Shown here piece after piece: positions 40,173-48,661 of a stretch of DNA of 64,000 nucleotides. The position numbers and the translations under genes were made by a program. The stretch is from Amycolatopsis sp. DSM 110486 (lineage in GTDB: Bacteria; Actinomycetota; Actinomycetes; Mycobacteriales; Pseudonocardiaceae): NCBI RefSeq assembly GCF_019468465.1, contig NZ_CP080519.1, positions 6,069,001-6,133,000 on the forward strand, given 5' to 3'. The notes beneath the pieces were generated by a model. The model had not been told where the DNA came from. It searched no databases and worked only from the letters and a program-made list of their open reading frames with translations. How positions within the stretch are numbered: position 1 is the first letter of the stretch; each line of letters opens with the position of its first letter.

Positions 40173-40634
40173 ATGTCCGTCTCGGTCGTGTCCCCTGACC
40201 CCGGGCAGCCCCAGCTGCCCCTGTCGCTGCGCCCGCCGGCACCCCCGGCGGCGGCCACCCTGCTCGCCCAGGCCAAGCGTGGTCTGGCCGACGCCGAAAA
40301 CGAACGTGATCCCGCCGAGCGGTTCATCGGCGCCTACCTCTCGGCTCTGCGCGGTGCGGCGGCGGTGCTCGCCGTGCGCGGTCGGCCACGCCGGGGCCGC
40401 GGCCGTCCCGCCAGCGGCTGGGTGCTGCTCGACGCCGTGGCGCCGGAGCTGCAGGAGTGGTCTGCCTTCTTCGCGGCCAACTCGGCCACGCGCGCGGCCG
40501 CCGAAGCCGGCATCACCGGAAAGGTCACGGCCGAGTCGGCCGCGAACCTGCTGCGCGCCACCGGTCTGTTCCTCGAGCTGGTCCGCCGGCTCGTCCACGG
40601 CCTGCCCATCTCCGGCCAAGCCCATGTCGCGTGA
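40173..40634 (+). CDS. SAV_6107-family HEPN-domain protein
   Basis: 153 residues from ATG 40173 with GGGAGGAGG upstream. After a Pro-rich N-terminus the protein is helical: LLAQAKRGLADAENERDPAE, RFIGAYLSALRGAAAVLAVR and AANLLRATGLFLELVRRLVH. It matches the actinobacterial SAV_6107 family, annotated as HEPN, a fold often found in RNases and nucleotidyltransferase partners. The classical HEPN RNase Rx4-6H is not evident, so catalysis is doubtful. An exact LexA box upstream implies DNA-damage induction. The next gene starts within its last codons (11-base overlap). Confidence 0.8.
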   Translation: MSVSVVSPDPGQPQLPLSLRPPAPPAAATLLAQAKRGLADAENERDPAERFIGAYLSALRGAAAVLAVRGRPRRGRGRPASGWVLLDAVAPELQEWSAFFAANSATRAAAEAGITGKVTAESAANLLRATGLFLELVRRLVHGLPISGQAHVA

Positions 40635-41391
40635 GCTCGGTCCGGTCGACCACGGCCGGTTGCTCGAAGCGCTGGAGATCGAAGCGCGCGTGCTGGGGGA
40701 GGTGGCGCACGCGGCGTCGGCCGAGGCGCCGGTGCCCACGGCCCCCGGCTGGACGCTGGGGGAGCTGCTGCGCCATGTCGGCAGCGTCCACCGCGTTACC
40801 CTCGGCTGGCTGCGCGAGGGCCACAAGCCCGCGCAGTGGCAGCGCATGCCGCGCCAGGACGAAACGGTCGCGGAGTACTACGCCTCGGGCTGCGACGCGC
40901 TGATCGCCGAGCTGGCCGCCCACGACCCGGCCGACCACGCGGCCACCTGGTGGGCTGCCGACCCGACCTACGGCTTCTGGCGCCGCCGCACGCTCCACGA
41001 AACGCTCGTCCACCGCGTCGACGCCGAGCGCGCCGCCGGCGTCGACCACCCGGCCGTGCCCGCCGACCTCGCCACCGACGGCGTCGACGAGGCCCTCACC
41101 CTGTACTTCGGCCACAAGCTCGCCCTGCTCGGCCTCACCGGCACCCGCCACGGCACCGTCGGCATCCGGACCGGCGGGCACAGCTGGATCGCCCGCGCAG
41201 GCCCCGAAACCATGGACGCGTGGCGCTGCTCGCCCGAGGAGGCCCAGTCCGCCGACGAACTCGTGAGCGGCGACCCGGCCAACGTCTACCTCTGGCTGTG
41301 GGGCCGCGCCGCCCCGACCGCCGTCGTCTCCTCGCGCGGCCACGACCTGGCCGCCCAACTCTGGGCCTTGCTGCGGCTGGCCACCCGCTGA
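40624..41391 (+). CDS. Maleylpyruvate isomerase-family mycothiol-dependent enzyme
   Basis: 255 residues from ATG 40624, overlapping the HEPN gene by 11 bases. The N-terminal DinB-like four-helix domain contains APGWTLGELLRHVGSVHR with a metal histidine and WRRRTLHETLVHRVDAE with further metal ligands (HxxxHR/VD). The C-terminal MDMPI domain ends SADELVSGDPANVYLWLWGR. Relatives use mycothiol as cofactor or transfer it to electrophiles, so detoxification is the usual guess. Overlap with the HEPN gene suggests SOS co-induction. Confidence 0.88.
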   Translation: MSRELGPVDHGRLLEALEIEARVLGEVAHAASAEAPVPTAPGWTLGELLRHVGSVHRVTLGWLREGHKPAQWQRMPRQDETVAEYYASGCDALIAELAAHDPADHAATWWAADPTYGFWRRRTLHETLVHRVDAERAAGVDHPAVPADLATDGVDEALTLYFGHKLALLGLTGTRHGTVGIRTGGHSWIARAGPETMDAWRCSPEEAQSADELVSGDPANVYLWLWGRAAPTAVVSSRGHDLAAQLWALLRLATR

Positions 41392-41449
41392 ACCGGAAAG
41401 TGGGGAAGCTTCCCCGGTTCCTGTCGGTGGTCGCCGCTACCTTCGGCTC

Positions 41450-42106
41450 ATGACGACGCCCCGCCGGACCGTCGACAGCCTGATCTTCGACAGCCTCGCC
41501 GTCGACGCAGTGCGGCCCCTGGACCTCGCCGGGTTCTGGGCCGCGCTGCTGGGCTGGCAGCAGCACGGCCCGGACGTGCGGCCCCCGGACACCGACGGCT
41601 GCGAGTTCGCGCTCGCCTTCGTCCCCGAAACGACCGCCAAAACGCACAAGAACCGGCTCCACCTCGACCTCGCCAGCCGCACCCTCGGCCACCAGCGCGA
41701 GGTAGTGGCCGAGGCTCTTGCGCTCGGTGCGCGGCTGGTGGACCTCGGTCAGGGCGACGTCCCTTGGGCGGTTCTCGCCGATCCCCAGGACAACGAGTTC
41801 TGCGTGCTGGAGCCCCGCCCCGAGTACGCCGACACGGGCGCTCTCGCCGCGCTCGTCGTGGACTCCCGTGGCCCCATCGGCCTCGCCGGCTTCTGGTCGG
41901 CGTTGATCGGGTGGCCGGTGACGTCGACCCTCCCGGAGATCACCGGTGTGCGCAGCCCTTCGGGGCGCGGGCCGGCGATCGAGTTCCTGCTCTCGTCGGA
42001 CGCCAAGCACGGCCGCAATCGCCTGCGCCCCGTGCTGCGCACCTCACCGGGTGAGCCGGCCGAAGCCCGCGATCCCGAAGGCAACGAGTACACGCGCACG
42101 CCCTGA
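41450..42106 (+). CDS. VOC-superfamily protein (two glyoxalase-like domains)
   Basis: 218 residues. Two tandem vicinal-oxygen-chelate modules: RPLDLAGFWAALLGW with KTHKNRLHLDLAS and FCVLEPRPEY in the first, and GPIGLAGFWSALIGWP with KHGRNRLRPVLRT and DPEGNEYTRTP in the second. This is the actinobacterial Glyoxalase_6 type. The second module has Arg-Pro where the first has the metal-type His (RLHLDL versus RLRPVL), so at most one metal site is likely. The reaction is unknown. It follows the isomerase gene by 58 bases. Confidence 0.82.
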   Translation: MTTPRRTVDSLIFDSLAVDAVRPLDLAGFWAALLGWQQHGPDVRPPDTDGCEFALAFVPETTAKTHKNRLHLDLASRTLGHQREVVAEALALGARLVDLGQGDVPWAVLADPQDNEFCVLEPRPEYADTGALAALVVDSRGPIGLAGFWSALIGWPVTSTLPEITGVRSPSGRGPAIEFLLSSDAKHGRNRLRPVLRTSPGEPAEARDPEGNEYTRTP

Positions 42107-42262
42107 AAGTGCACGGTTTCGGTACTGCCGGGAGGACGTCGGTCGGCGAATTCCTGCGCACGATGCTGGAGTCGCACGCGCGGCGAACCTGACCGCGCGG
42201 CCGCTTCCGGCGTGAACCCACCGCCGCTGACCACCTTCGCGGCCACCACCCTGCCGATGGCT

Positions 42263-42275
42263 ATTGTCCGACAAT
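42263..42275. promoter_or_regulatory. GntR-type palindromic operator
   Basis: ATTGTC-C-GACAAT is a perfect 6-1-6 palindrome 28 bases before the first gene of the catabolic operon, of the form bound by FadR/FCD-type GntR regulators. The operon's own GntR gene at 43985 is the natural candidate. A TTGACT at 42282-42287 nearby may be a -35 element. Confidence 0.6.
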
Positions 42276-42303
42276 CGACAGTTGACTGCCTCACCGTCGA
42301 GCA

Positions 42304-43200
42304 ATGACAGTGTGCGTCATGGTGACCAGCAGTGATCACGGAGTCCGCGCCGTCCGAGCGCGGATGCGGGAGCTCCTCGCGCGGCCCGGGTGTGTGGTGG
42401 CGCCCGGGTGTCATGACGCGCTCGCGGCGCGGATCGCGCAGGACGAGGGGTTCGAGGCCGTCTACCTGTCCGGCAACGCGGCGTCCGCGGGGCTGCTCGG
42501 GCGGCCGGACGTCGGGCTCGCGGATCGGCACGAGATGACCGAGCGAGCACGCTGGGTGACGAGTTCGCTCGATCTCCCGGTGCTCGCCGACGCCGACGCC
42601 GGGTACGGCGACAGCCACGCCGTCGCGCGCACGGTGCGCGAGTTCGAGGCGGCGGGCGTTGCCGGGATCCACGTCGAGGACCAGGATCTGCCCAAGCGCT
42701 GCGGAGCGATGGAGGGCGTCCGGATCGTCCCCTTCGAAGACGCCGTCGCGAGGCTGCGCGCGGCCCTGAAGGCCCGCACTGACCCCGACTTCCTCATCAT
42801 CGCCCGCACCGACGCGCTCGCCCTCGGCGACGAGGCCGAAGCCGTGCGGCGGGCCGAGGCGTTCGCCGAGGAGGGCGCCGACCTGGTGATGGTCGAGGAC
42901 GTCCGGTCCGAGGATCAGGTGCGCCGGCTGCCGAAGCTGCTGCCCGGCGTGCCGCTGCTGTTCGACGCGTTCGAGGTGTGGCCCTGGACGCTGCGGGACA
43001 CGGCCGAGCTCGGCGAGCTGGGTTACAAGATCGCGATCATGTGCCTGTCCACCACGCTCGCGTACGCGCAGGCCGCCCGCACGGTCCTGCGCGCCATCCG
43101 CGACGAGGGGTCCACTCGCGGCGTACTCGACACCCTCATGCCGCTGGCCGAGTACGAACGCGTGCTCGGCATCGCAGAGTTCGAGAGCGAGGCGAAATGA
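42304..43200 (+). CDS. PEP mutase / isocitrate lyase-family enzyme
   Basis: 298 residues from ATG 42304, or 293 from ATG 42319; neither has a strong ribosome-binding site. The family barrel is clear: APGCHDALAARIAQDEGFEA, YLSGNAASAGLLGRPDVGL, the metal motif DADAGYGD, HVEDQDLPKRCGAMEG with the catalytic Cys loop, and LIIARTDAL. Members include 2-methylisocitrate lyase, oxaloacetate decarboxylase, dimethylmalate lyase and carboxy-PEP mutases, all acting on C-C or C-P bonds of small carboxylates. The loop KRCGAMEG differs from the usual KKCGH form, so the substrate may be non-standard. It heads the operon SDR-GntR-MHS-hydrolase. Confidence 0.87.
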   Translation: MTVCVMVTSSDHGVRAVRARMRELLARPGCVVAPGCHDALAARIAQDEGFEAVYLSGNAASAGLLGRPDVGLADRHEMTERARWVTSSLDLPVLADADAGYGDSHAVARTVREFEAAGVAGIHVEDQDLPKRCGAMEGVRIVPFEDAVARLRAALKARTDPDFLIIARTDALALGDEAEAVRRAEAFAEEGADLVMVEDVRSEDQVRRLPKLLPGVPLLFDAFEVWPWTLRDTAELGELGYKIAIMCLSTTLAYAQAARTVLRAIRDEGSTRGVLDTLMPLAEYERVLGIAEFESEAK

Positions 43201-43988
43201 CCGTCACCCTCGTCACCGGCGGAGCCGGCGGCTTCGGCCGCGAGATCGGCGCCCGCCTGGCCGCCCGCGGCGACGACGTTGTGCTCGTCGACCGCGGTGA
43301 CGCCGCCGCGGCCGCCGCCGAGCTGCCGCGCAGCCCGGGGCAGCGCCACCTCGGCCTGCACTGCGACCTGCGCGACGAAGGTTCCGTCGCCGCCGTCTTC
43401 GCCGTGACCGAACGCGAGCTCGGCAGCGTGGACACGCTCGTGAACAGCGGCGGCGTCCGCGAAATCGTCAGCATCCTCGACATCACCCTGGCCGAGTGGG
43501 ACGACGTGCTCGCGACCAACCTCACCGGCACCTTCCTCACCTGCCGTGAGTTCGCCCGCCGCGCGGTGTCCGAAAAGGACGGAAAACCCCGCGCCATCGT
43601 GAACATCGCCTCGGTCGCCGGCCTCACGGGCATCAGCAACCGCCCGGCGTACTCCGCGAGCAAACACGGCGTCATCGGCCTGTCTCGCAACCTTTCCACG
43701 GATCTGGGCCGCTTCCGCATCCGCGTGAACGTGGTCGCGCCGGGCACGATCCGCACGCCGATGACCGAGAGCTACTACCACGACCAGGACTTCGTCGACT
43801 CGCTCACCGCCGTCGTGCCGCTCGGCGCGGGCGGCACGGCCCGCGACGTCGCCGACGCCGTCGCTTTCCTGTCCGGCCCGGAGAGCGGCTTCATCACCGG
43901 AGCCGTGTTGCCCGTCGACGGCGGCTGGTCGGCGGAGAAGAGCTACAGCGTCAACACCAACAGCGCCTACCACGGGAACAACCGATGA
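43197..43988 (+). CDS. Short-chain dehydrogenase/reductase
   Basis: 263 residues from ATG 43197, overlapping the preceding stop (ATGA). Classical SDR with TGGAGGFG cofactor loop, DTLVNSGGVRE at the NNAG position, ATNLTGTF, NIASVAGLTG, YSASKHG with the catalytic Tyr and Lys, and the closing FITGAVLPVDGG. Acidic VLVDRG after the second strand suggests NAD(H). Its place in the operon suggests oxidation or reduction of an intermediate linked to the lyase-family enzyme. Its stop overlaps the GntR start. Confidence 0.9.
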   Translation: MTVTLVTGGAGGFGREIGARLAARGDDVVLVDRGDAAAAAAELPRSPGQRHLGLHCDLRDEGSVAAVFAVTERELGSVDTLVNSGGVREIVSILDITLAEWDDVLATNLTGTFLTCREFARRAVSEKDGKPRAIVNIASVAGLTGISNRPAYSASKHGVIGLSRNLSTDLGRFRIRVNVVAPGTIRTPMTESYYHDQDFVDSLTAVVPLGAGGTARDVADAVAFLSGPESGFITGAVLPVDGGWSAEKSYSVNTNSAYHGNNR

Positions 43989-44680
43989 GCGGGCTCCTCG
44001 AACGGCGGACGCTGCGCCAGCAGCTCGTGGACAGCCTCCGAGCCGAAATCGCCTCCGGTGAGCTGGGCGCGGGCAGCGCGCTGGTCGAAAACGCGCTCAG
44101 CGAACGGTTCCAGGTCAGCCGCGGCACGGTCCGCGAGGCGCTGCGCGAGCTGCACGACCAGGGTCTGGTGGTGCAGCGGCCGCGCACCGGCACGTTCGTG
44201 CGCCGGCTCAGCCCGGCCGACATCACCGAGATCTACGACGTGCGCGCCGCGCTGGAAGGGCGCGCGGCCGTGGCGATCGCGCGCTCACCCCTGTGGGACG
44301 ACTACGCCGACCAGCTCGAACGCCACGTCGACGAGATGCACCGCGCCCGCGCCGGCACGTTCCTCGACCGCATCCGCCTCGACCTCGAGTTCCACCGCCT
44401 GCTGTGCAAGCTGTCCGGCAACAACACGCTCGCCCAGGCGTGGGAGCACCTCGTGACGCAGATGCTCTCGGTCCACGCCGGCATGGGCGAATCGCTGGTC
44501 CTTCCGCTGATGGCCGCGGAAGACCACCTGGTGTTCGTCGACGCCATCCGCTCGCGCGAACCCGCCCGGATCCAGGCCACCTTCGACGAGATCATGGCCC
44601 ACTCCGCGGCCCAGCTGCTCGCTTCGATGCGCGACCCGGCCCGCGGCACCACCGGCTACTCCGATTCCACCCTCCACTAG
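43985..44680 (+). CDS. GntR-family regulator (FCD/FadR type)
   Basis: 231 residues from ATG 43985 (ATGA overlap). The N-terminal winged helix has LVENALSERFQVSRGTVREA and RPRTGTFVRR. The all-helical FCD effector domain follows (IYDVRAALEGRAA, DLEFHRLLCKLSGNN, DHLVFVDAIRS) with Asp and His residues that bind metal and carboxylate ligands in relatives. As part of the operon it probably binds the palindrome at 42263 and represses the genes until a small carboxylic acid is present. Confidence 0.9.
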   Translation: MSGLLERRTLRQQLVDSLRAEIASGELGAGSALVENALSERFQVSRGTVREALRELHDQGLVVQRPRTGTFVRRLSPADITEIYDVRAALEGRAAVAIARSPLWDDYADQLERHVDEMHRARAGTFLDRIRLDLEFHRLLCKLSGNNTLAQAWEHLVTQMLSVHAGMGESLVLPLMAAEDHLVFVDAIRSREPARIQATFDEIMAHSAAQLLASMRDPARGTTGYSDSTLH

Positions 44681-44709
44681 ATCCCCGGTACTCGACGAGG
44701 AGACCGACC

Positions 44710-46041
44710 ATGGACCCCGAAACCCCCACCACCCCCGTGCCGCAGAGACCCCGTGAGGACGAACCACCCGGCTCGGCCCCGGCCAAGGTCGTCGCCGCCA
44801 GCATGATCGGCACCACGCTGGAGTTCTACGACTTCATCGTCTACGGCACGGTCGCCGCGCTGGTCTTCAACAAGCAATTTTTCCCGGCGGCGGCGCCCGG
44901 TGTCGGGACGCTGCTCGCGCTCTCGACGTTCGCCGTCGGCTTCCTGGCCCGCCCGCTCGGGGCCGCGTTGTTCGGTCACCTCGGTGACCGCGTCGGCCGC
45001 AAGCGCACGCTGATGCTCACGCTCGTGATCATGGGCGGCGCCACGGTCGCGATCGGTGTCCTGCCGCCGTACGCGGCCATCGGCTACTGGGCACCGCTGC
45101 TGCTGGTCGTGTTGCGTGTGCTCCAGGGCGCGGCGGTCGGCGGCGAATGGGGCGGCGCGGTGCTGCTGATCGGGGAACACACGGCGAAGGGCCGCCGCGG
45201 CTGGGCGACGAGCTTCGCGCAGCTCGGTTCGCCGCTGGGCCTGCTGCTGTCCAACGGCGTTGTGCTCGGCACGGTCGCGCTCGCCGGCAGCGACCGCTTC
45301 GCGAGCTGGGCCTGGCGGATCCCGTTCCTGCTCAGCTTCGTGCTCATCGTGATCGGTGTCGTGCTACGCCGCACCGTCGAGGAATCCCCGGTGTTCCAGC
45401 AGATGCAGGTGCGCCAGAGCACCGCGAAGTCACCCGTGGCCGAGGTCCTGCGCCGCCACTGGGCGCGGCTGCTGCTCGCGATCGGCGTCACCGTGGTGTC
45501 CTTCGGCGGCTATTACGTCTTCACCACCGTCGGGCTGGCGTACGTGAGCTTGAAGAAGATCCCCAGCTCCTACGGCCTCTACGGCACCGTGATCGGCGCC
45601 GCGCTCACCGTGCCGGTGATCCTCGGCTCCGGCGCGCTGTCCGACCGCGTGGGCCGCCGTCCGCTCTACGCGGTGTCGGCGGTGCTCATGGCCGGTTGGG
45701 CGTTCGCCTTCTTCCCCTTGCTGGACACAGGTTCCGCAGCGCCGGTCGTGATCGCCTTCGCCACCGGCATCGTCGCCTGGAGCGTGCTCTACGGCGCGCA
45801 GGGAGCGTTCCTGTCCGAGCTGTTCCCGTCGCGCGTGCGCTACACCGGCGCGTCGATCGCGTACCAGGTCACCGGTGCGCTCGGTGGGCTCGTGCCGCTG
45901 CTTTCCCTGTCCCTGCTGCAATCCCTGGGCACTACGGTCGCGATCTCGGTGTTCGTGGCGCTGACGGCGGTCGTCACGCTCGTGGCGCTGCGGCTGGCAC
46001 CGGAGACCTACCGGATGCCCGACGACGGGGGCCGCGCATGA
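44710..46041 (+). CDS. MHS-family MFS transporter
   Basis: 443 residues from ATG 44710 with an upstream GAGGAG. Twelve membrane segments; the metabolite:H+ symporter group is marked by GTTLEFYDFIVYGTVAALVF, GHLGDRVGRKRTL, LRVLQGAAVGGEWGGAVLL and LSDRVGRRPLYAVSA. Such carriers import dicarboxylates, alpha-ketoglutarate, proline/betaine or shikimate with protons. It is the likely importer of the compound degraded by this operon. The stop overlaps the hydrolase ATG. Confidence 0.92.
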   Translation: MDPETPTTPVPQRPREDEPPGSAPAKVVAASMIGTTLEFYDFIVYGTVAALVFNKQFFPAAAPGVGTLLALSTFAVGFLARPLGAALFGHLGDRVGRKRTLMLTLVIMGGATVAIGVLPPYAAIGYWAPLLLVVLRVLQGAAVGGEWGGAVLLIGEHTAKGRRGWATSFAQLGSPLGLLLSNGVVLGTVALAGSDRFASWAWRIPFLLSFVLIVIGVVLRRTVEESPVFQQMQVRQSTAKSPVAEVLRRHWARLLLAIGVTVVSFGGYYVFTTVGLAYVSLKKIPSSYGLYGTVIGAALTVPVILGSGALSDRVGRRPLYAVSAVLMAGWAFAFFPLLDTGSAAPVVIAFATGIVAWSVLYGAQGAFLSELFPSRVRYTGASIAYQVTGALGGLVPLLSLSLLQSLGTTVAISVFVALTAVVTLVALRLAPETYRMPDDGGRA

Positions 46042-46901
46042 CCGCCGGCCTCACCCACCACCACGCCGACCTGGGCGACGTGCGCCTGCACTACGTCACG
46101 GCCGGGCACGGGGAACCCGTGGTGCTGCTGCACGGCTGGCCCCAGACGTGGTTCTGCTGGCGCCACGTGCTGCCCCTGCTCGCCGGCGACTTCACGATCG
46201 TCGCCCCTGACCTGCGCGGGCTCGGCGACTCCTCGCGGCGCGCGGGCGGGTACGACACGCGCACGGTCGCGTCGGACATCGACCGCTTGATGCGGGAAGA
46301 GCTGCGAGCCGAGCGGTTCCACGTGATGGGTCACGACTGGGGCGGGCTCGTGGCCTACGCCCTCGCCGCGCACTTCCCGGGCCCGGTCCGCACCCTGACC
46401 ATCGTCGACGTCGCGATCCCCGGCGACGGCAGTCCCGGCATCAACCAGGGCGGCCGCCGCTGGCACCACGAGTTCCACCGGACGCCCGGCCTGCCCGAGG
46501 CGCTGATCGCCGGGCGGGAAGAGCTCTACCTCGGCTGGTTCTACGACCACTACGGCCATCGCGCTGACGTGATCACCGCTGAAGACCGTGTGGAGTACCT
46601 GCGCACCTATACGCGGCCCGAGACGTTGAGCGCGGGGTTCGAGTACTACCGCGCGATCGACCAGGACGCCCGCGACAACGCCGCCCGAGCCGCCGAACAA
46701 CGCGTCGACGTGCCGGTGCTGGCCGTCGGCGGCGCGAGCGGCTGGGGCCGGGGCGCCGAGGTCGAGGCGTCGGTCTCCCGGCTGGCCGACGATGTCACCG
46801 GCGCCGTCGTGGCCGAAGCCGGGCACTGGGTGCCGGAGGAGCAGCCGGGCGAGCTGGTGCGGTTGTTCCGCGAGTTCACCGCGCGGAACGCTCCACAGTA
46901 G
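46038..46901 (+). CDS. Alpha/beta hydrolase (epoxide hydrolase/dehalogenase-like)
   Basis: 287 residues from ATG 46038 (ATGA overlap). The oxyanion loop HGWPQTWFCWR, LRGLGDSSRRAGGYD, and the nucleophile elbow VMGHDWGGLVAYALA with Asp, as in epoxide hydrolases and haloacetate dehalogenases, are present; the closing histidine is in EAGHWVPEEQP. An aspartate rather than serine nucleophile indicates hydrolysis of an epoxide or C-halogen bond rather than a plain ester. Last gene of the catabolic operon, ending 5 bases from the opposing flavoprotein gene. Confidence 0.88.
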   Translation: MTAGLTHHHADLGDVRLHYVTAGHGEPVVLLHGWPQTWFCWRHVLPLLAGDFTIVAPDLRGLGDSSRRAGGYDTRTVASDIDRLMREELRAERFHVMGHDWGGLVAYALAAHFPGPVRTLTIVDVAIPGDGSPGINQGGRRWHHEFHRTPGLPEALIAGREELYLGWFYDHYGHRADVITAEDRVEYLRTYTRPETLSAGFEYYRAIDQDARDNAARAAEQRVDVPVLAVGGASGWGRGAEVEASVSRLADDVTGAVVAEAGHWVPEEQPGELVRLFREFTARNAPQ

Positions 46902-46906
46902 ACGGT

Positions 46907-48604
46907 TCACCGCCCCACGGACTCCACCGGTTCCTGCGGCCGCCCCCGCGGCCGCAACGCCTCTGCCGCGAACATCCGGTGCAGCAGCTGGATCGCGACC
47001 GAGCCCTCTCCCACCGCCGACGCCACCCGCTTCACCGAACCGTGCCGCACGTCGCCCGCCGCGAACACGCCGGGCAGGCTCGTCTCCAGTGGCAACGGGT
47101 CCCGCGAGAGCGGCCAGGCGCGCAGGTCCGGGCCGGTCACGATGAAGCCGCGGTCGTCGCGCTCGACCTCCGGGGGCAGCCAGTCGGTGTGGGGGTGCGC
47201 GCCGATCATGACGAAGAGGGCGTCGGCGGGGGCGGTGGCCGAGCGGCCGGTCCGGCGGTCGCGAAGCACGAGGTGGTCGAGCCAGCCGGTGCCGCCTCCG
47301 TCGACGATCTCGGTGGCGAGGCGAACGCTGAGCCGGGGCGTGGCCTCGATTTCCCGCGCGAGGTAGTGCGACATGCCGGACCCCAGCGACTCACCGCGGA
47401 TCACGAGTGTGACCTGGCCGGCGTACCGCGCCAGGTACAGCGCGGCCTGGCCGGCCGAGTTCCCGCCGCCGACGACGTAGACCTCGCGGTCGGTGACACC
47501 GGGCGCCTCCGAAGCCGGACCGCCGTAGTAGACGCCGGCCCCGTTCAACGCCTCGAGGGCCGGCACGCCCAGCCGGTGGTAGGTGGCGCCCAGCGCGAGC
47601 AGCACCGCGCGGGACCGCACCCGCGTGCCGTTGGACAGCGTGATCGAGAGCTCGTCGTCGCGCCGCAGCTCGGCCGCCCGCTGCATGAACACGAACTTCG
47701 CCCCGAACACCCACGACTGGTCGTACGCCTGCTGCGCCAGCCGGCGGCCGCTGACGCCCCGGGGGAAACCGAGGTAGTTGCGGATCAGTGAACTGGACGT
47801 CGCCTGGCCCCCGAGCCCGCCCTCGTCGACGACCAGCGTGCCGAATCCTTCCGACGCGCCGTACATGGCCGCCGACAGCCCGGACGGGCCCGCCCCGATG
47901 ATCACGAGGTCGAACTCCATGCGGTCCGGGTTGACCGGGGCGCCCGAGGCCACGGCGATGTCGGCGTCGGTGGGGTTGCGCAGGACCGTGCCGTCGGGGA
48001 AGACGACGATCGGGAGCTCGCCCGGCCCGGCCTGGGCGATGCGGGCGCGTCCTTCGTTCGAGTCGGCGAGGGAGAACGAGTGCGGGATCGCGCACCGCCC
48101 GAGGACCTCCCGCAGCCGGTAGGCCCGGCCGGACCAGGTGTCGCCGACCACGTGGATCGTGTAGGGCGACGTCCGCCGCAGCTCGGTCCATTCGAGCAGC
48201 AGGTTCGAGATCGCGTGGTGGAACACCTCGTCCGGCGCGGCCAGCGGCCTGAGCACGTAGTGGTCGATGTGCCCGCGCGCGATCGCGTCGAAGATCGCCT
48301 CGCCCGTGGCCCGGTCTCCCCATTCGCCCCAGGCGATCAGCAGTCCGCGTTTCGCGTGCGGGTGCAGCCGACGCGCCTGGGCCAGCAATTCGCTGCCCGT
48401 CGTACCGGAAAGCCATTGACCGGCAAGGACGAGCGCGACGTCTTCACCATCCGCGGCGAGTTCTTCGAGCAGCGACAACGCTTCCTGCGCCGAGCCCAGG
48501 CTCACGATGCGGTAGTGGCGCGCGTAGCGCTCGCGCAGTTCCCGGTCGACGTCACGCAGCGCATCCGCGTTCTCGTCGACGGCGAGAAGCACGGCGCCGG
48601 ACAT
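46907..48604 (-). CDS. Three-part flavoprotein: receiver-like + glutaredoxin-like + thioredoxin-reductase-like
   Basis: 565 residues from ATG 48604. Residues 1-135 look like a response-regulator receiver domain (VDEN at 10-13), but the phosphoacceptor position is Ala61 and the conserved Lys is Arg119. Residues 148-220 resemble a thioredoxin/glutaredoxin fold (YTIHVVGDTWSGRAYRLREV) without CxxC. From about 232 there is an FAD/NAD(P)H oxidoreductase (IIGAGPSGLSAAMYGASEG, VVGGGNSAGQAALYLARY, GVFAAGDVRHGSVKRVASA). Where thioredoxin reductases carry CATC this protein reads YYGGPASEAPG. It is thus not a classical disulfide reductase; a stress-sensing or other NAD(P)H oxidase role is open. Confidence 0.85.
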   Translation of the reverse strand: MSGAVLLAVDENADALRDVDRELRERYARHYRIVSLGSAQEALSLLEELAADGEDVALVLAGQWLSGTTGSELLAQARRLHPHAKRGLLIAWGEWGDRATGEAIFDAIARGHIDHYVLRPLAAPDEVFHHAISNLLLEWTELRRTSPYTIHVVGDTWSGRAYRLREVLGRCAIPHSFSLADSNEGRARIAQAGPGELPIVVFPDGTVLRNPTDADIAVASGAPVNPDRMEFDLVIIGAGPSGLSAAMYGASEGFGTLVVDEGGLGGQATSSSLIRNYLGFPRGVSGRRLAQQAYDQSWVFGAKFVFMQRAAELRRDDELSITLSNGTRVRSRAVLLALGATYHRLGVPALEALNGAGVYYGGPASEAPGVTDREVYVVGGGNSAGQAALYLARYAGQVTLVIRGESLGSGMSHYLAREIEATPRLSVRLATEIVDGGGTGWLDHLVLRDRRTGRSATAPADALFVMIGAHPHTDWLPPEVERDDRGFIVTGPDLRAWPLSRDPLPLETSLPGVFAAGDVRHGSVKRVASAVGEGSVAIQLLHRMFAAEALRPRGRPQEPVESVGR

Positions 48605-48661
48605 GCACCCGACAGTAACGGCGATCCACACTCGCGCGAACGCGTGGTTTTTCAGAGGCCG

